From positions 1 to 35,886 of the forward strand of contig CACVAU010000031.1 in assembly GCA_902727915.1 (NCBI GenBank): a stretch of DNA of 35,886 bases. Reading direction: 5' to 3'. This DNA comes from an uncultured Sulfurovum sp. (GTDB lineage Bacteria > Campylobacterota > Campylobacteria > Campylobacterales > Sulfurovaceae). Made by a program: the position numbers and the translations under genes. Under the pieces are notes generated by a model. The model searched no databases. It was not told the DNA's origin and worked only from the letters and a program-made list of their open reading frames with translations. Positions 23,412 to 32,836 of this stretch are shown piece by piece; position 1 is the first letter of the stretch; each line of letters starts with the position of its first letter.

Positions 23412-24269
23412 ATGCGAAGTATGAAAAAAGAGATATTTTTATGTGCCATCAATAATATATTGTCTGGTACTTGCCTAGAAGATTGTAAGTTTTGTACACA
23501 AAGTGTACGTTATCATGCTGATATAGAACGCTATAACTATAAAGCTATTGAAACCATTGTCGAAGAAGCAAAACGTGCCAAATCATATGGTGCTTTAGGT
23601 TATTGTTTGGTGACAGCAGGTAAAGGTTTGGATGATAAAAAAGTTGATTTTGTAGCACGTACGGCACAAGCCGTAAAAGCTGAGGTTAAAGACTTGAACC
23701 TTATTGCTTGTAATGGTACAGCTTCTGTTGAACAATTACGTTATTTACAAGCACATGGGATTGACAGTTACAATCATAATTTAGAGACTTCAGAAGCCTA
23801 TTATCCTACAGTGTGTACCACGCATAATTGGTCTGAGCGTTATGAAACTTGTCAAAATGCTAAGTCTGTTGGGCTACAGCTCTGTTCAGGTGGTATTTTT
23901 GGTATGGGTGAAAGTCCAGAAGACCGAACAGCACTTTTAAATTCACTTGCTTCTTTAAAGCCAGAGTCTACCCCATTAAATTTTTATCATCCCAATAAAG
24001 CACTGCCAATTAAAAGTAGAAATATTTCACGTGAGGAAGCACTAAAGATTGTGACAAGAGCCAGAAAACTTTTTGGAGAGGATAAACTACTGATGGTAGC
24101 AGGAGGAAGAGAACTGCTTTTTGATGGTTGTGAAGAATTGATGTTTGAAGCTGGTGCTAATTCAATGGTTATTGGAAATTATTTAACAACCATGGGAGAT
24201 GTTCCACAGAAAGACAGAGCAATGTTAGAACGATTAGGATACAAGGTAGCAACAACTTGTCATGAATAA
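23412..24269 (+). CDS. bioB: Biotin synthase
   Basis: This radical-SAM enzyme inserts sulfur into dethiobiotin as the last step of biotin synthesis. The radical-SAM cluster motif is C-L-E-D-C-K-F-C (CxxxCxxC) near residues 21-28. Further conserved blocks are S-Y-N-H-N-L-E-T-S, C-S-G-G-I-F-G-M-G-E, and V-A-G-G-R-E near residue 233. At 285 residues it is the short form seen in Helicobacter and Campylobacter, about 60 residues shorter than in E. coli. The ATG at 23421 (MKKEIFLC) matches the usual N terminus better than the ATG at 23412. Its stop overlaps the antiporter start by 8 bases. Confidence 0.95.
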   Translation: MRSMKKEIFLCAINNILSGTCLEDCKFCTQSVRYHADIERYNYKAIETIVEEAKRAKSYGALGYCLVTAGKGLDDKKVDFVARTAQAVKAEVKDLNLIACNGTASVEQLRYLQAHGIDSYNHNLETSEAYYPTVCTTHNWSERYETCQNAKSVGLQLCSGGIFGMGESPEDRTALLNSLASLKPESTPLNFYHPNKALPIKSRNISREEALKIVTRARKLFGEDKLLMVAGGRELLFDGCEELMFEAGANSMVIGNYLTTMGDVPQKDRAMLERLGYKVATTCHE

Positions 24270-25413
24270 TGAAGACATTGGAGCCATTTTAGCCATTTCG
24301 CTTATTTTGGTTCTTTCGCCCCACTTCTCCCGTCTTTTTAGACTTCCTACTGCACCCATTGAAATTGTACTAGGATCCTGTTTGGCTTTCTTTGGGATTA
24401 TTAATATAGCCAATTATAATTTTTTTCTTATTGCCCATGTTGGTTTTTTATATTTAATGTTTTTGGCTGGATTAGAGGTTAACTTAAAAAGTATTTTTAA
24501 AATGCCTAAAATTTATATTATTCAATCAATCTATTTTTTAATTATTATGTGGATTTTAGCCATAATTTTTGGAATCTTAACAGGGTTAGATACGGTATTA
24601 ATTATTATCTTACCACTAATTTCCATAGGTGTCTTGGCAACACTTTCCAAGGAGTATGGTAAAGAACAACATTGGATTAAAATAGCTTTTTTAGTGGGAA
24701 CACTGGGTGAAGTTTTAAGTATTATTGTTTTAACCATTTTTGAAGCTTATTCAACAGTAGAACATATAGAACAACTCATAGAAAAATTGGCACTTTTACT
24801 CATGTTTTTACTTGGTATTTGGGTACTTTATATTTTCTTTAGAACATTATTTTGGTGGTATCCTGAACTTAAAACAACACTCATGCCAAGCTCTAAAAGT
24901 TTAGATGGTAAATATCAAGATTTACGTCTGGCGATGGGTCTATTTTTTATTATGATTTCCATTATGTTGAAATTGCATTTAGAGGTAGCTTTTGGGGCAT
25001 TTATTGCTGGTGTTTTTATTGCTACTTTTTTTCATCATAAAAAAGCTTTAGAAGAACGTATGTCTTCTTTTGGTTTTGGTTTTCTTGTACCAATATTTTT
25101 TATTTATGTTGGGGCATCCCTAGATTTACGTAATATCCTTTTCTCTGATATTTTAATACAAACTTTAATTTTATTAAGTGGTATGTTTGGTATTAGAATT
25201 ATTGCAGCATTTACTCTGTCTTTTATTGCTGAAAAAAGACAGGCATTATTAATTGCTTTTTCACTGTCAATGCCATTGACTTTAATGATTGCTGTGGCAA
25301 CAATTGCTAAAGAGCATAATGGTATAGGTGAATTTGATTATTATGCTGTTATTTTAGCTTCTTTATTAGAAGTGATTATCTCTATGATTGTGATTAAGTT
25401 TTTGGTAAAATAA
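24262..25413 (+). CDS. Cation:proton antiporter (CPA2/KefB-like)
   Basis: The 383-residue integral membrane protein has about eleven to twelve helices and no large soluble domain. It shows the monovalent cation/proton exchanger pattern: R-L-P-T-A-P-I-E-I-V-L-G early, F-L-A-G-L-E-V-N in helix 3, and G-A-F-I-A-G-V-F-I near residue 250. It has no TrkA-N tail, so it resembles the short Na+/H+ or K+/H+ exchangers of the phylum. The ATG overlaps the bioB stop (ATGAATAATGA), so translation is coupled although the functions look unrelated. The ion specificity is unknown. Confidence 0.85.
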   Translation: MNNEDIGAILAISLILVLSPHFSRLFRLPTAPIEIVLGSCLAFFGIINIANYNFFLIAHVGFLYLMFLAGLEVNLKSIFKMPKIYIIQSIYFLIIMWILAIIFGILTGLDTVLIIILPLISIGVLATLSKEYGKEQHWIKIAFLVGTLGEVLSIIVLTIFEAYSTVEHIEQLIEKLALLLMFLLGIWVLYIFFRTLFWWYPELKTTLMPSSKSLDGKYQDLRLAMGLFFIMISIMLKLHLEVAFGAFIAGVFIATFFHHKKALEERMSSFGFGFLVPIFFIYVGASLDLRNILFSDILIQTLILLSGMFGIRIIAAFTLSFIAEKRQALLIAFSLSMPLTLMIAVATIAKEHNGIGEFDYYAVILASLLEVIISMIVIKFLVK

Positions 25414-25421
25414 AAGATTAT

Positions 25422-25691
25422 TTATTGCGCGTCTGTCCACTCTAAATACTTTTTATGAAGTTGAGCATTTTCATTTTTGAGGATGTTTATCTCTTCTTTT
25501 AGCATTGTTTCTTCTTCTCGTAGGTTTTCCAAAACTTGTAAGGAATGATTGCCAAAGAGAAGATTTGCTAGGTAAATACCCAGTGCCATAACAATAAGGG
25601 CTGTGGTTAGAAAAACCTTAAATGAAAGTCCGAGAACTTGCTCGAACTTATCAATGCTAGGTTTAATGTCTTGTTCAAATGAGATTTTCAT
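25422..25691 (-). CDS. FtsB/DivIC-like coiled-coil membrane protein
   Basis: The 89-residue protein has a cytoplasmic N terminus, a single membrane helix (about 27-46) and a short leucine-zipper coiled coil (L-E-N-L-R-E-E-E-T-M-L-K-E-E-I-N-I-L-K-N-E-N-A-Q-L). That layout is the one expected of FtsB-type division proteins. It starts immediately after the eno stop (TAAATG). A small septum-initiator-like gene downstream of eno is also usual in Campylobacter. The family match rests on layout and position, so the name is tentative. Confidence 0.75.
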   Translation of the reverse strand: MKISFEQDIKPSIDKFEQVLGLSFKVFLTTALIVMALGIYLANLLFGNHSLQVLENLREEETMLKEEINILKNENAQLHKKYLEWTDAQ

Positions 25692-26966
<1,275 letters not shown>

Positions 26967-27158
26967 TTACCCTTAGTAAAATTATTGTTGAAATTTTAAC
27001 ATATTATCCCATAGAAAAAAGAGTAATTAAAACCGATATTTAACATTGACTTCATAAATGTGTTGACTACTTCTACTTATAAGCTTGATTATATTTTAAA
27101 TTTAAAGAAGTGGGGAGGATAAATGATGCTGAGTATGAGCTTGAAAAGTGTTAGTCTA

Positions 27159-27182
27159 CCTAATACTGTTAATAGTATTAGG
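27159..27182. repeat. Perfect hairpin after recA
   Basis: CCTAATACT (27159-27167) and AGTATTAGG (27174-27182) are exact inverted repeats with a 6-base loop. It lies 14 bases beyond the recA stop on the minus strand. No long T-run follows, so it is a weak terminator or 3'-end structure separating recA from eno. The rest of the 26964-27158 gap shows nothing else. Confidence 0.5.
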
Positions 27183-27196
27183 GTTCTTGAAGCGTA

Positions 27197-28246
27197 TTAT
27201 TCTTCACTGTCTTTAATCTCTTTAGGATCCATGGTTAACATACTGGTAATGCCTAGCGCATCTTTAATCTTGGCTTCTATTTCATCACGAAGTTTTGTGT
27301 CTTCTTTGAACTTGGCTTTTACGTTTTCTTTACCCTGTCCAAGTTTACCTTCACCATAAGAGAACCAAGCACCAGACTTGTCAATAATATCAAGTTTAAC
27401 ACCATAATCAACCAATTCACCCTCTTTAGAGATACCTTCTCCAAACATAATATCAAACTCTGCTTGTCTGAACGGTGGAGCAACTTTGTTTTTAATAACC
27501 TTGGCTTTAACACGGTTACCAATTTGTGCTTCACCTTGTTTAAGTGTTGCTATTCTTCTAACATCAATTCTTACAGAAGCATAAAACTTAAGTGCATTAC
27601 CACCTGTGGTTGTCTCAGGAGAACCATAACCCATCATTCCAATTTTCATACGAATTTGGTTAATGAAAATTACCGTGGTATTTGTTTTGTGTAACACCCC
27701 TGTAATCTTTCTAAGTGCTTTTGACATAAGACGTGCTTGAAGACCTACTTGCATGTCTCCCATTTCCCCTTCTATCTCTGCTTTTGGGGTAAGGGCAGCC
27801 ACGGAGTCAATAACAATTAAATCGACAGCACCAGAACGTGCTAAAGTTTCCAGTACATCCAGTGCTTGTTCTCCAAAGTCTGGTTGAGAAACCAATAGGT
27901 TTTCTACATCTACTCCAAGGTTTTTAGCATAAAGTACATCTAAAGCATGTTCAGCATCAATAAAAGCACAGACTTTACCATCTGCCTGAGCAGAAGCTGT
28001 TACTTGTAGTGCTAACGTTGTTTTACCTGAACTTTCTGGTCCATATATTTCAACAATTCTTCCTTCAGGTACACCACCAATTCCCAGTGCCATATCTAAA
28101 CCAAGGGAACCTGTACTGATGGCTGCAATGGGTTCAATTACCTTGTCACCTAAACGTACAATCGTACCTTTACCGAAGTTTTTGTCAATCTGTTTCATCG
28201 CCATATCTAAAGCTTTTTGTTTGTTTGCATCCATAGTAACTGACAT
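27197..28246 (-). CDS. recA: Recombinase RecA
   Basis: RecA forms ATP-dependent filaments on single-stranded DNA for recombination and repair. Walker A is G-P-E-S-S-G-K-T near residue 65, with [11 protein letters not shown] as Walker B and following loop. Loop 2 is [15 protein letters not shown] start the gene at the ATG at 28246 ([10 protein letters not shown]), 349 residues. The longer frame upstream adds a non-conserved hydrophobic stretch and lacks a suitable ribosome binding site. MDANKQ at 28234 is an alternative start. No LexA-type box is evident in front of it, which fits this phylum. Confidence 0.97.
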   Translation of the reverse strand: MSVTMDANKQKALDMAMKQIDKNFGKGTIVRLGDKVIEPIAAISTGSLGLDMALGIGGVPEGRIVEIYGPESSGKTTLALQVTASAQADGKVCAFIDAEHALDVLYAKNLGVDVENLLVSQPDFGEQALDVLETLARSGAVDLIVIDSVAALTPKAEIEGEMGDMQVGLQARLMSKALRKITGVLHKTNTTVIFINQIRMKIGMMGYGSPETTTGGNALKFYASVRIDVRRIATLKQGEAQIGNRVKAKVIKNKVAPPFRQAEFDIMFGEGISKEGELVDYGVKLDIIDKSGAWFSYGEGKLGQGKENVKAKFKEDTKLRDEIEAKIKDALGITSMLTMDPKEIKDSEE

Positions 28247-28333
28247 CCTTATAATCCTTAAGTTGTAAAATATTATCACTATTTTAGTAGGTTTTTGTTG
28301 ATAGACCTAGAAATATGTCAAATTGTCATACTT

Positions 28334-29587
28334 TCATGATTCTACCAATTGTACTTTGGCTTTATAACGCTTGTCAAACTCCACATAAGTCTTGTCTAAT
28401 AACTTGGCATAGAGGTTTGAGAGAACACCACTTTTACCCTTTAAAACCCCAGCTTGTTCGAGAACATGCTTACGTGAGGTAAGTGCATCATTTGGTTTTA
28501 CATTCCCATTTTTCCATAAGAGTTTTAAAAGTTTTTGTTCTGTTTGGTCAAATTGGTTAAGGTAGAGAAAGTTATTTAAATCTAGTTTTTCTTCTTGAAT
28601 AAGTTCTCTCTCTTCGTATTTTTCTTGTTTAATTTTTCTTCTTCTTTTTGGTTTCTTAACTTCAACTTCCTCTTCTTCCTCAATGTTTTGAAAAGCAATC
28701 TTTTTTAGCTCTTCTTGGTGTAGAACCTTTTGATGTTTTTGTACCATTTTAATACGCGCTTGGGTCTCTTGAACTTTTTGGGCACTTAGAGATTGATAGG
28801 TATTGTTTTCGAGTTCATCGAGTCTATCCATTACATTTACAAAGTCTTTGATATTTCCTGAGACATTATCAACCACAATAATTTTACTTAATATACTAAA
28901 GAGTGCCATAATTTCAACCATAATAAATATGACCAAAATAGCCGAAGATGTCGTGTTTGCAGACTCCCTCGACTGTTTTAATATGAGGTTAGTATTGGTC
29001 ATGTTGTTTTGAGTAGAGAGCTTTTGTAAGGTGCTAATGAGCTGATTGTTACTTTCAACACTACGTACTGAGGGTTGGTCATCATTAGATGAACCATTGT
29101 TTAATGCTTTAGAGAGTTCTCTGTTAGAGGCCAAAATGGTACTTATTTGTTGATTTTGTATGTTTTGTAGGTCACGTTGGTAAGCAATCTCTTTTTTTAA
29201 GTCATCCCCAACAAGGTTTTCTTGAAAAGTTTGAATACTCTTGAAATGTGTATAAAAACTAACAGCAATAAGCCCAACAGCAATAACAGATATAAGTCCC
29301 TTACTTACAAAATTCATGCTGGAAAACATACCTTTAATAGAAAGGTGTTTAAATCCTTCCAAAGCAATGGCTAAGATAACAACAACAATAATGGTACTCA
29401 CAACCCCTAAAGATTTGTAAAAGTCTTGGTAAAAGGAGAAGGCAGAGGCAAGGGCAGATAAAACAGCAAAAATCACCCATCCTTTTCCGAAACCAATGGC
29501 GACATCATTAATGGCTGATGCACCTTTTATTTGAGCATACTGATAGTTGAGTGATTGTCGTGCCTTGTAATTTGACTCTAAGTGCAT
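28334..29587 (-). CDS. Unusual membrane protein with coiled coil and possible C-terminal winged helix
   Basis: I do not recognise the family. The 417-residue protein has three helices (about 35-52, 60-80, 95-112). A long Gln/Asn-rich periplasmic-like coiled coil follows (about 115-215), then a fourth helix (about 217-240). The cytoplasmic part begins with a coiled segment and a basic patch (K-K-P-K-R-R-R-K-I-K, near 310-320). The last 75 residues (from about 340) look like a winged-helix fold: F-D-Q-T-E-Q-K-L-L-K-L-L-W-K-N-G-N-V, then T-S-R-K-H-V-L-E-Q-A-G-V, then a strand pair. Such a topology would place a DNA-binding domain on a membrane anchor. It lies upstream of recA on the same strand; the two do not overlap. 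Confidence 0.7.
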   Translation of the reverse strand: MHLESNYKARQSLNYQYAQIKGASAINDVAIGFGKGWVIFAVLSALASAFSFYQDFYKSLGVVSTIIVVVILAIALEGFKHLSIKGMFSSMNFVSKGLISVIAVGLIAVSFYTHFKSIQTFQENLVGDDLKKEIAYQRDLQNIQNQQISTILASNRELSKALNNGSSNDDQPSVRSVESNNQLISTLQKLSTQNNMTNTNLILKQSRESANTTSSAILVIFIMVEIMALFSILSKIIVVDNVSGNIKDFVNVMDRLDELENNTYQSLSAQKVQETQARIKMVQKHQKVLHQEELKKIAFQNIEEEEEVEVKKPKRRRKIKQEKYEERELIQEEKLDLNNFLYLNQFDQTEQKLLKLLWKNGNVKPNDALTSRKHVLEQAGVLKGKSGVLSNLYAKLLDKTYVEFDKRYKAKVQLVES

Positions 29588-29843
29588 TTTTCATCCTTTT
29601 TAGACTTTTAATATTTAAAATAATATCTATAAGACATTTAATTGTAGATAAAATATGTCATTTTGAAATAAAATATATTAAAAATATTTCTTTTTGAATT
29701 TTTTATACTACTTTTTAAGTATAAATAACACCTTGCCTTATATAGTCAATAACAGTTATGGTCTTGATAGGGTTACTGAACCTAATGCTGGGTATGGCAA
29801 AAATTAGATAAAATACACAAAAATAAATAGAAGTGATTCAAAA

Positions 29844-30707
29844 ATGAAACAGATAGAACTTGCCCACTCCCCTGATGCTGATGATATATTTATGTACTAT
29901 GCCATTAAATTTGGTTGGGTTGAGACGAAAGATTATGAGTTTTCAAACATTGCTTTGGACATTGAGACGTTGAACGAAGATGCCATGGCTGGGATTTATG
30001 ATGTTACTGCCATTAGTTTTGGGATGTACCCGTTCATTCGTAACGAATATGCCATGCTTAGAACAGCCATTAGTTTTGGGGATGGTTATGGTCCAAAACT
30101 TATTAAACGTAAAGAGAAAAAACTCAAACGAAACTTTAGAGTAGCCCTTTCTGGTGAGTACACTACCAATGCCATGTTGTTTAAAATATATTACCCTGAT
30201 GCACGACCTGTTTACATGGACTTTTTGGAGATAGAACAAGCTGTTGTTTCAGGTGAAGTGGATGCTGGTGTGTTGATTCATGAGTCTATTTTGGATTTTG
30301 ATGAGAGTTTAGAAGTGGAAAAAGAGCTTTGGGACATTTGGGTAGAACTCGCTGGTGAAGGTCTACCATTGCCTCTTGGTGGGATGGCGATTCGTCGTTC
30401 TATTCCTCTTAATCAAGCCATTGACATTGAAAACATCCTCATAGATGGGGTAAAAGTTGCCAATGCTAAAAAAGAAGAACTTTGTAAAAAACTTGAAGAT
30501 GAAAACTTGGTAAGAATCTCAGCTGACATGTTGACGCAGTACTTAGAGATGTATGCTTCAGATGAGTCCGTAGAGCTTTCAGAACTGCAACTTAAAGCTT
30601 TAGATAAGTTGTATGAGATTGGTTATAACAAGGGTGCATTTTATCAGCCAATGAAGACGGAAGAGTATTTGATTCCTAGAGAGTATGAGGCGTTACGGAA
30701 CAGCTAA
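29844..30707 (+). CDS. mqnD: 1,4-dihydroxy-6-naphthoate synthase (futalosine pathway)
   Basis: MqnD makes 1,4-dihydroxy-6-naphthoate from cyclic dehypoxanthinyl futalosine on the way to menaquinone, the main quinone of Campylobacterota. The 287-residue protein has a periplasmic-binding-protein fold without a signal peptide. Visible MqnA/MqnD-type blocks are H-S-P-D-A-D-D-I-F-M near the N terminus, Y-D-V-T-A-I-S-F-G-M-Y near residue 55, G-V-L-I-H-E-S near 145, and L-P-L-P-L-G-G-M-A-I-R-R near 173. MqnA shares the fold, but the S-P-D-A-D-D start points to MqnD. The stop overlaps the murB ATG by one base (TAATG). Confidence 0.8.
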   Translation: MKQIELAHSPDADDIFMYYAIKFGWVETKDYEFSNIALDIETLNEDAMAGIYDVTAISFGMYPFIRNEYAMLRTAISFGDGYGPKLIKRKEKKLKRNFRVALSGEYTTNAMLFKIYYPDARPVYMDFLEIEQAVVSGEVDAGVLIHESILDFDESLEVEKELWDIWVELAGEGLPLPLGGMAIRRSIPLNQAIDIENILIDGVKVANAKKEELCKKLEDENLVRISADMLTQYLEMYASDESVELSELQLKALDKLYEIGYNKGAFYQPMKTEEYLIPREYEALRNS

Positions 30708-31486
30708 TGGCATTTTTTAAAACCATAGATTTTTCAAGATTTTCAAGCATAAAAGTGGGTTCACCTGTTAAAGTTTTAATGTTGGAACGTGATGATGAGA
30801 TACCTACCGATAGAATGATAATTGGTCATGCGAATAACTTACTGGTTTCGTCTAATCCACGACCTCTTATGATGCTTTCTAAAGACTTTTCATTTATGGA
30901 GCTTGAAGATGAGGTTTTGACGGTGGGTTCAGCTACGCCTACGGGAAAGTTACTTTCTTTTGCTAAAAAAAATGACTTGGCTGGTTTTGAGTTTGTTTCT
31001 AAATTACCAGGCTCTATTGGTGGTATGTTGGCAATGAATGCTGGGGTAAAGAGTTATGAGATTTTTAACATACTCGATGCCATTAAGATTGATGGGGCAT
31101 GGGTTAAGAAAGAGAACATTGAACATGGTTACCGTTTTGCAAAGCTTGGTGGGGTGGCTACGGAAGTTCGTTTTAAGATTACAAAAGGTTTTTCAAAAGA
31201 ACTGCTTGATGAACTGGTAAATTTACGTTCCAATCAACCTAAAACGGCTTCAGCTGGTTCGGCATTTAAAAATCCTGAGGGAGATTATGCTGGACGTTTG
31301 ATTCAAGAGGTTGGATTAAAAGGGGTGAGTAAAGGAGCCATGCAGTGGTCCGAAGTACATGCGAACTTTTTGGTGAACCATGGTGGGGGAGTTTTTGAAG
31401 ATGCTAAATATTTGATGGATTTGGCAAGAGAGAAAGTTTTTGAGAAGTTTGGGGTTGAATTGGTTGATGAGGTGCAAGTACTTTAA
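30707..31486 (+). CDS. murB: UDP-N-acetylmuramate dehydrogenase
   Basis: MurB reduces UDP-N-acetylglucosamine enolpyruvate in peptidoglycan synthesis with FAD and NADPH. The FAD-binding half contains L-P-G-S-I-G-G-M-L-A-M-N-A-G near residue 103. The active-site G-Y-R-F-A precedes A-G-S-A-F-K-N-P with the catalytic Ser, and H-A-N-F-L-V-N is near residue 220. At 259 residues it is a short MurB, normal for the phylum. Translation is coupled to mqnD through the TAATG overlap. No terminator is evident before the promoter of the next gene. Confidence 0.93.
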   Translation: MAFFKTIDFSRFSSIKVGSPVKVLMLERDDEIPTDRMIIGHANNLLVSSNPRPLMMLSKDFSFMELEDEVLTVGSATPTGKLLSFAKKNDLAGFEFVSKLPGSIGGMLAMNAGVKSYEIFNILDAIKIDGAWVKKENIEHGYRFAKLGGVATEVRFKITKGFSKELLDELVNLRSNQPKTASAGSAFKNPEGDYAGRLIQEVGLKGVSKGAMQWSEVHANFLVNHGGGVFEDAKYLMDLAREKVFEKFGVELVDEVQVL

Positions 31487-31495
31487 CGTAAGTTC

Positions 31496-31524
31496 TTGTT
31501 TCTGGCAATTTTCTGATGTATACT
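31496..31524 (+). promoter_or_regulatory. Promoter of the outer-membrane protein gene
   Basis: TTGTTT (31496-31501) and TATACT (31519-31524) are separated by 17 bases. A strong AGGAGGA (31563-31569) then stands 7 bases before the ATG at 31577. Confidence 0.5.
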
Positions 31525-31576
31525 AGTTGTAAGGTTTATGTGAAATTTAAACATAATATATTAGGAGGAAAAAGGT

Positions 31577-32788
31577 ATGAACTATAAGAAATACATTATA
31601 TTTTGGTTTTTTATAAGCTGTTTATCAGGAGAAGAAATTTCAATTGAACGTCAACATGCGCTGAGTAATTTGGCACCAAAAGATAAGTTTGTATTTAGGG
31701 TAGAGGGAAAAACAAGAAGTACAGAATATGCGTATAATAGTAAAGGAGATAGGGTAGGTTTAGGGGATGCACTCAATGCAGTTAATTTAAATCAAAATGT
31801 TTTTTCTTCTTTGGCTATGTTTGGTGTTGGGGCTAGTTTGGGAACAACGTCTTCCTCTATGGAACTTGATTCACAACGTGGAGAAATTTCCATGGGTTAT
31901 GGTGTGACCGAAGATTTAACAGTTGGTATTATTTTTCCTTTCGGAACGGTAAAAAGTAAAGTTAACTTTTCGTTAACTGGTGCGAACCTTGGTAAAAATC
32001 CTGCCTATAATGCTTTATTAGCACCTTCTGCGACAAATTTACCTTATGTACCGACAAGTACAGGGGTTACGCCATTTAGTACGGCTGATGCACAAGAGCT
32101 TTTGGCTTCAGCTACTTATGGATATAAGCCCATTGCATCTACTCGGACTACAGGGTTGGCTGATCCTACCATTGGTTTGTTGTATCAAGTGTTAAAAAGT
32201 AAGGATTCATCTTTAGTTTTAGCAACAGGAGTTGATATAGGAATTGCTAAAGAAGATGACCCTGATAACTTAGTAGATGTACCGATTAACAATGGTAATT
32301 CAGCATTACGCTTTAGGGGAGAGTATTATAAAAGCTTAGCCCATAATTGGGACTTTTTTTTTAAAGCAGAGTATGGCATAGAATTTGAAGATTCTGTGAC
32401 GAAAAGGGTTCCTAAGGCTGGAGAGGTTTTAGTGCCTAAAAGCAGTACGGAAAAAGTTAAAAGGGATTTAGGTGATTATCGTTCTTATGAGTTAAGTCTT
32501 GGTAAATCTGTGAAAAATTGGCGATATGCTGGAAGACTTTACCGACTTGAAAAAGATGCAGATGATTACACTTCAGATATTGGTACAAATGTTTCTTTAT
32601 TGGAAGCCAATACGAATGCTTATGCCAATCAATGGGAAGCAGAGGTTTCTTGGTCAGGGGTTGATGCTTGGGCAAAAGGGAATTTAGCGATGCCACTCAT
32701 TATCTCTTTAGCCTATAAGGATACTTTTTCTGGGAAGAATGGATTGGAGTGGAATGAGCTTTATTTTCGTGCTACAAGTTTCTTTTAG
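31577..32788 (+). CDS. Outer-membrane beta-barrel protein (transporter-like)
   Basis: A signal peptide (about residues 1-18, ending in the C-L-S-G-E region) precedes a 385-residue mature protein. It has alternating hydrophobic/polar strands, many Gly/Ser/Asn turns and a terminal aromatic residue (A-T-S-F-F), the mark of an outer-membrane barrel. The layout resembles the broad group of transporter or Phenol_MetA_deg-like barrels in which long strands alternate with turns such as Y-G-V-T-E-D-L-T-V-G-I. I cannot name the substrate. The Cys in the signal region (F-I-S-C-L-S-G-E) might make it a lipoprotein, but the context is not a clear lipobox. It has its own promoter and a strong ribosome binding site. 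Confidence 0.75.
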   Translation: MNYKKYIIFWFFISCLSGEEISIERQHALSNLAPKDKFVFRVEGKTRSTEYAYNSKGDRVGLGDALNAVNLNQNVFSSLAMFGVGASLGTTSSSMELDSQRGEISMGYGVTEDLTVGIIFPFGTVKSKVNFSLTGANLGKNPAYNALLAPSATNLPYVPTSTGVTPFSTADAQELLASATYGYKPIASTRTTGLADPTIGLLYQVLKSKDSSLVLATGVDIGIAKEDDPDNLVDVPINNGNSALRFRGEYYKSLAHNWDFFFKAEYGIEFEDSVTKRVPKAGEVLVPKSSTEKVKRDLGDYRSYELSLGKSVKNWRYAGRLYRLEKDADDYTSDIGTNVSLLEANTNAYANQWEAEVSWSGVDAWAKGNLAMPLIISLAYKDTFSGKNGLEWNELYFRATSFF

Positions 32789-32790
32789 TC

Positions 32791-32836
32791 GGTGTGACCG
32801 TGTCACACAAAAAAGAGTGTGTGACATGGTCATACC
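32791..32836. repeat. Nested palindrome between convergent genes
   Basis: The arms 32791-32808 and 32819-32836 pair over 18 positions with two G-U wobbles and a 10-base A-rich loop. Each arm is itself a palindrome: GTGTGACcgtGTCACAC and GTGTGACatgGTCATAC. Thus the sequence can fold as one long hairpin or as two small ones. It fills the whole gap between the porin-like stop and the kinase stop. No T-run follows on either strand, so it acts as an unusual terminator-like structure or a protein site. Confidence 0.65.

Noticed and set aside
27123..27359. 78-codon plus-strand frame across the recA 3' end
   Set aside because: Most of it is the reverse of recA codons; the AGTGGGGAGG before its ATG is tempting, but the product is a Ser/Leu-rich shadow.
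29588..29843. Riboswitch or small RNA upstream of mqnD
   Set aside because: Only short hairpins are visible (an 8-bp one at 29702-29725 and a weak GGTT/AACC near 29770). No known riboswitch core was recognised.
32791..32808. CRP/FNR-type operator (TGTGA...TCACA)
   Set aside because: The spacing is 5 rather than 6 bases and the site lies between two gene ends with no promoter. A structural or terminator role fits better.
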